From positions 19,587-50,880 of the forward strand of contig NW_003139833.1 in NCBI RefSeq assembly GCF_000003605.2: a stretch of DNA of 31,294 nt. The letters are read 5' to 3'. Below the pieces are notes generated by a model that worked only from the letters and a program-made list of their open reading frames with translations, was not told the DNA's origin and ran no database searches. The stretch is from Saccoglossus kowalevskii. Its lineage: Eukaryota; Hemichordata; Enteropneusta; Harrimaniidae. The position numbers and the translations under genes were made by a program. Below, piece after piece: positions 29,714 through 31,294 of this stretch; position 1 is the stretch's first letter, and the number at the start of each line of letters is the position of its first letter.

Positions 29714-29948
29714 ATTAAACACAATGCATGCACAAAATATTTCCAATATGAAAAAAAATTGTCATAATAATAAAAACATTACATTGAAATCATAATACAT
29801 AACACAAAATATACACACATTGTAAGTGTTATTATTTTGAATATTGTTTTTTTACCCACCTGTTTTATGTGTGCATCCTAACACAGTCAAACACTTTTTA
29901 TTAGCTCTTTCAGCACTAAAGTTAACTTTAGTTTACCCCAGACCATTC
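29714..29948. other. AT-rich spacer with a 16-bp palindrome
   Basis: There is no coding signal. CTAAAGTTAACTTTAG at 29916-29931 is a perfect palindrome 17 bp outside the left arm of the 56-bp inverted repeat. Confidence 0.5.
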
Positions 29949-30290
29949 GTCCCGGTGTTATCGCTATCGCCACACGAGACTCCAGCTTGTCTCCTATACA
30001 ATTTTCCTTCCGCCCACTTAATTTTAATATTCATATGACCTTTGCACTGACATCGATAGCCAATCGCATTCGACCGCGGACGTCACTCTAAATAAACAAC
30101 TGAATAAATTAATATACCATATTTGGAAGATAGCGGGTAAATTCAACCTTGTTGGTGTGTTCCTTCGGGTTCCGAAGTCGCACGAAACGAGTTCATGTTC
30201 CGTTATCTTTCGCAAGTAAAACAGGTCGATATGTATTAAACAAGGCATTTGTTTTCTTGTTTTAACCCCCTTATTACGCAAGCTTCCGTC

Positions 30291-30480
30291 GAAGTGGTGT
30301 TTTTTTCGACGATTTGTGGCATGTTGCAAAACGAACGAAACATTGCGGCATTCTTAGCGGTGGATAAGGGATCGACTATGTCGTCACATTTATGTCTCGT
30401 TTGAAAGAGAATAAACAACCTCTCAGAAAAATATGTTGCTAATATTTAAGTGCGGTGCCTTGAAATCGCCTGCCCGACGT
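30291..30480 (+). pseudogene. Broken, partly deleted upstream copy of the ZAD-like unit
   Basis: Blocks shared with the unit at 30599-31091 appear in the same order: tcg(a/g)cgattt, atgttgcaaaac, gcggcattct(t/c)agcg, then ctatgtcgtcacatttatgt against ctctgtcgtctcatctatgt, and cttgaaatcgcctgcccgac. The middle, including the start codon and first Cys pair, is missing, and the codon for the last metal-binding Cys is TGA (stop) in place of TGT. It is a dead tandem copy. Confidence 0.65.
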
Positions 30481-30702
30481 CCAAATTTCAAAAGGATGTT
30501 CGATTTGCAATGACGACCGTTCATATGTACTAGGCGACGTTACTAATTACTACTAGGGTCGGTGTTTGCATTAAGAATTATAGAACAAAAGATCAGCAAA
30601 GCGGTGCTTTTGTCGGCGATTTTGTCAAAGGGAATATTGATAAAATGTTGCAAAACAGAATCGCGAGTTGGGTGAAAAATTGCGCCGGCGGCATTCTCAG
30701 CG

Positions 30703-31107
30703 ATGGCGACACCCGAGAAACACCGTGTCACGGTGCATTCGTGCATCAGTACACCGAAGAAATACATACATATTGTTGCGGACGACTATTGTAGACTGTG
30801 TTCGTGTAGTCTTCGAGTTTGTGGACAGTTAAAGTCGTGTGTGAATTTATTCAAGCCAGGAAAAGCAGGAGGGATAACTTATGGAAATAGTCTTTCCAAT
30901 TTGATCCAGTGCGACGTTGTGAAAGGAGCGACTCTGTCGTCTCATCTATGTCTAGTTTGTAAGAGAAAGATTGATAGCGCAGAAAAATCCGCCAATAATG
31001 TAAAACAGTGGCGTGAAATTGTCAGTCATTCTAATATCTCCCAACCTGTGAACGAAAGGGTTAAGCGTGCTGCCTTGAAATCGCCTGCCCGACCACTCCG
31101 ATCCTGA
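30703..31107 (+). CDS. Short protein with ZAD-like Cys pattern
   Basis: The ATG lies in a good context (agcgATGGCG). The frame codes for 134 residues to TGA. The pattern is CRLC at about residues 29-32, a 50-residue spacer with LSSHLCLVCKRKI near residues 80-92, then a basic Ser/Pro tail ending KSPARPLRS. CxxC plus CxxC at this spacing is like the zinc-finger-associated (ZAD) type of N-terminal domain; related short proteins are common in invertebrate genomes, often near transposons. No DNA-binding fingers follow, so it may be truncated or spliced to an exon outside. After the shared cgac at about 31091 the sequence departs from the upstream broken copy. It lies between the arms of the 56-bp inverted repeat. 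Confidence 0.5.
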   Translation: MATPEKHRVTVHSCISTPKKYIHIVADDYCRLCSCSLRVCGQLKSCVNLFKPGKAGGITYGNSLSNLIQCDVVKGATLSSHLCLVCKRKIDSAEKSANNVKQWREIVSHSNISQPVNERVKRAALKSPARPLRS

Positions 31108-31119
31108 ACTAATCAAAAC

Positions 31120-31206
31120 TAAAATGGCGCGTGTCACGTGACTTTGTTTACTAAAGATAGCGTGGGCGTTTGATTGACACTCAACTCATTAGTATTCCAC
31201 CAATCA
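31120..31206. promoter_or_regulatory. Promoter-like motif cluster
   Basis: AAAATGGCGC (31121-31130, YY1-like), GTCACGTGAC (31133-31142, palindromic E-box), a CCAAT in inverse (tgattgac, about 31170) and ccaccaatcac (about 31197-31207) lie within 90 bp, just before the right arm of the inverted repeat. The direction of any transcription cannot be told. This is motif evidence only. Confidence 0.3.
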
Positions 31207-31294
31207 CAGCTACATCTACTTTCTGGATGTGCGCAGTCAAATTGTATAGGAGACAAGCTGGAGTCTCGTGTGGCGATAGCGATAACACCGGGAC

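Larger units (their letters stand above)
29949..31294. mobile_element. Segment bounded by a perfect 56-bp inverted repeat (candidate DNA transposon)
   Basis: Positions 29949-30004 (from gtcccggtgttatcgctatc to ctcctatacaattt) are the exact reverse complement of 31239-31294. The right arm runs to the last base of the window, so the repeat could be longer and target-site duplications cannot be read. The enclosed 1.23 kb is more CpG-rich than the flanks. It holds a ZAD-like ORF, a broken copy of the same unit and promoter-like motifs, but no transposase. It could be a non-autonomous element, half of a larger inverted duplication, or an element that captured a gene fragment. Confidence 0.6.

Noticed and set aside
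29126-29718. Three overlapping + frames of 165-193 codons
   Set aside because: All come from the 31/32-bp minisatellite, which shifts frame each unit; three frames open at once over one array is not a gene.

Overview
The window is animal (metazoan) nuclear DNA. Short exons of about 50-160 bp have GT..AG borders, introns run from about 120 bp to 2.5 kb, the non-coding DNA is AT-rich, and there are miniature inverted-repeat elements, a decayed LINE and three minisatellite arrays. I cannot fix the species; a marine invertebrate is my inference from the gene types and repeat style.

Region 1 (1-18.6 kb, + strand) holds the 3' part of one large gene: 21 exons whose phases join without a break into 595 codons. 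It starts at the end of an ATP-grasp (PPDK_N type) domain, runs through a long helical middle domain and ends with a phosphohistidine swivelling domain containing an intact LLSHG..VAREYG motif. The stop follows this domain directly. The order is therefore that of rifampin phosphotransferase (RPH)-like dikinases, not of true PEP synthase or PPDK, which carry a C-terminal PEP-binding barrel. The substrate in animals is unknown to me. This gene is the most notable content. The 3' end of its first visible exon is tandemly duplicated, and its introns hold a 69-copy 30-bp minisatellite and several foldback elements.

Region 2 (18.6-28.6 kb) has no convincing coding gene. It contains a foldback repeat, a minus-strand promoter-like patch with a weak ORF, a 90-bp minisatellite of nine copies, a possible CTCF-like site, a candidate promoter plus 5' non-coding exon at about 25.0 kb, a decayed LINE 3' end, and an 80-nt hairpin.

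Region 3 (28.65-29.0 kb) has the first coding exon of a SPATA2-like (PUB-domain) gene on the + strand. A 31/32-bp minisatellite fills the start of its next intron. Its later exons are not visible.

Region 4 (29.95-31.29 kb) is bounded by a perfect 56-bp inverted repeat whose right copy ends exactly at the window edge. Inside are a short ORF with a ZAD-like Cys pattern, an older broken partial copy of the same unit just upstream, and a promoter-like cluster. It looks like a DNA transposon or a captured segment, but the right boundary is cut off.
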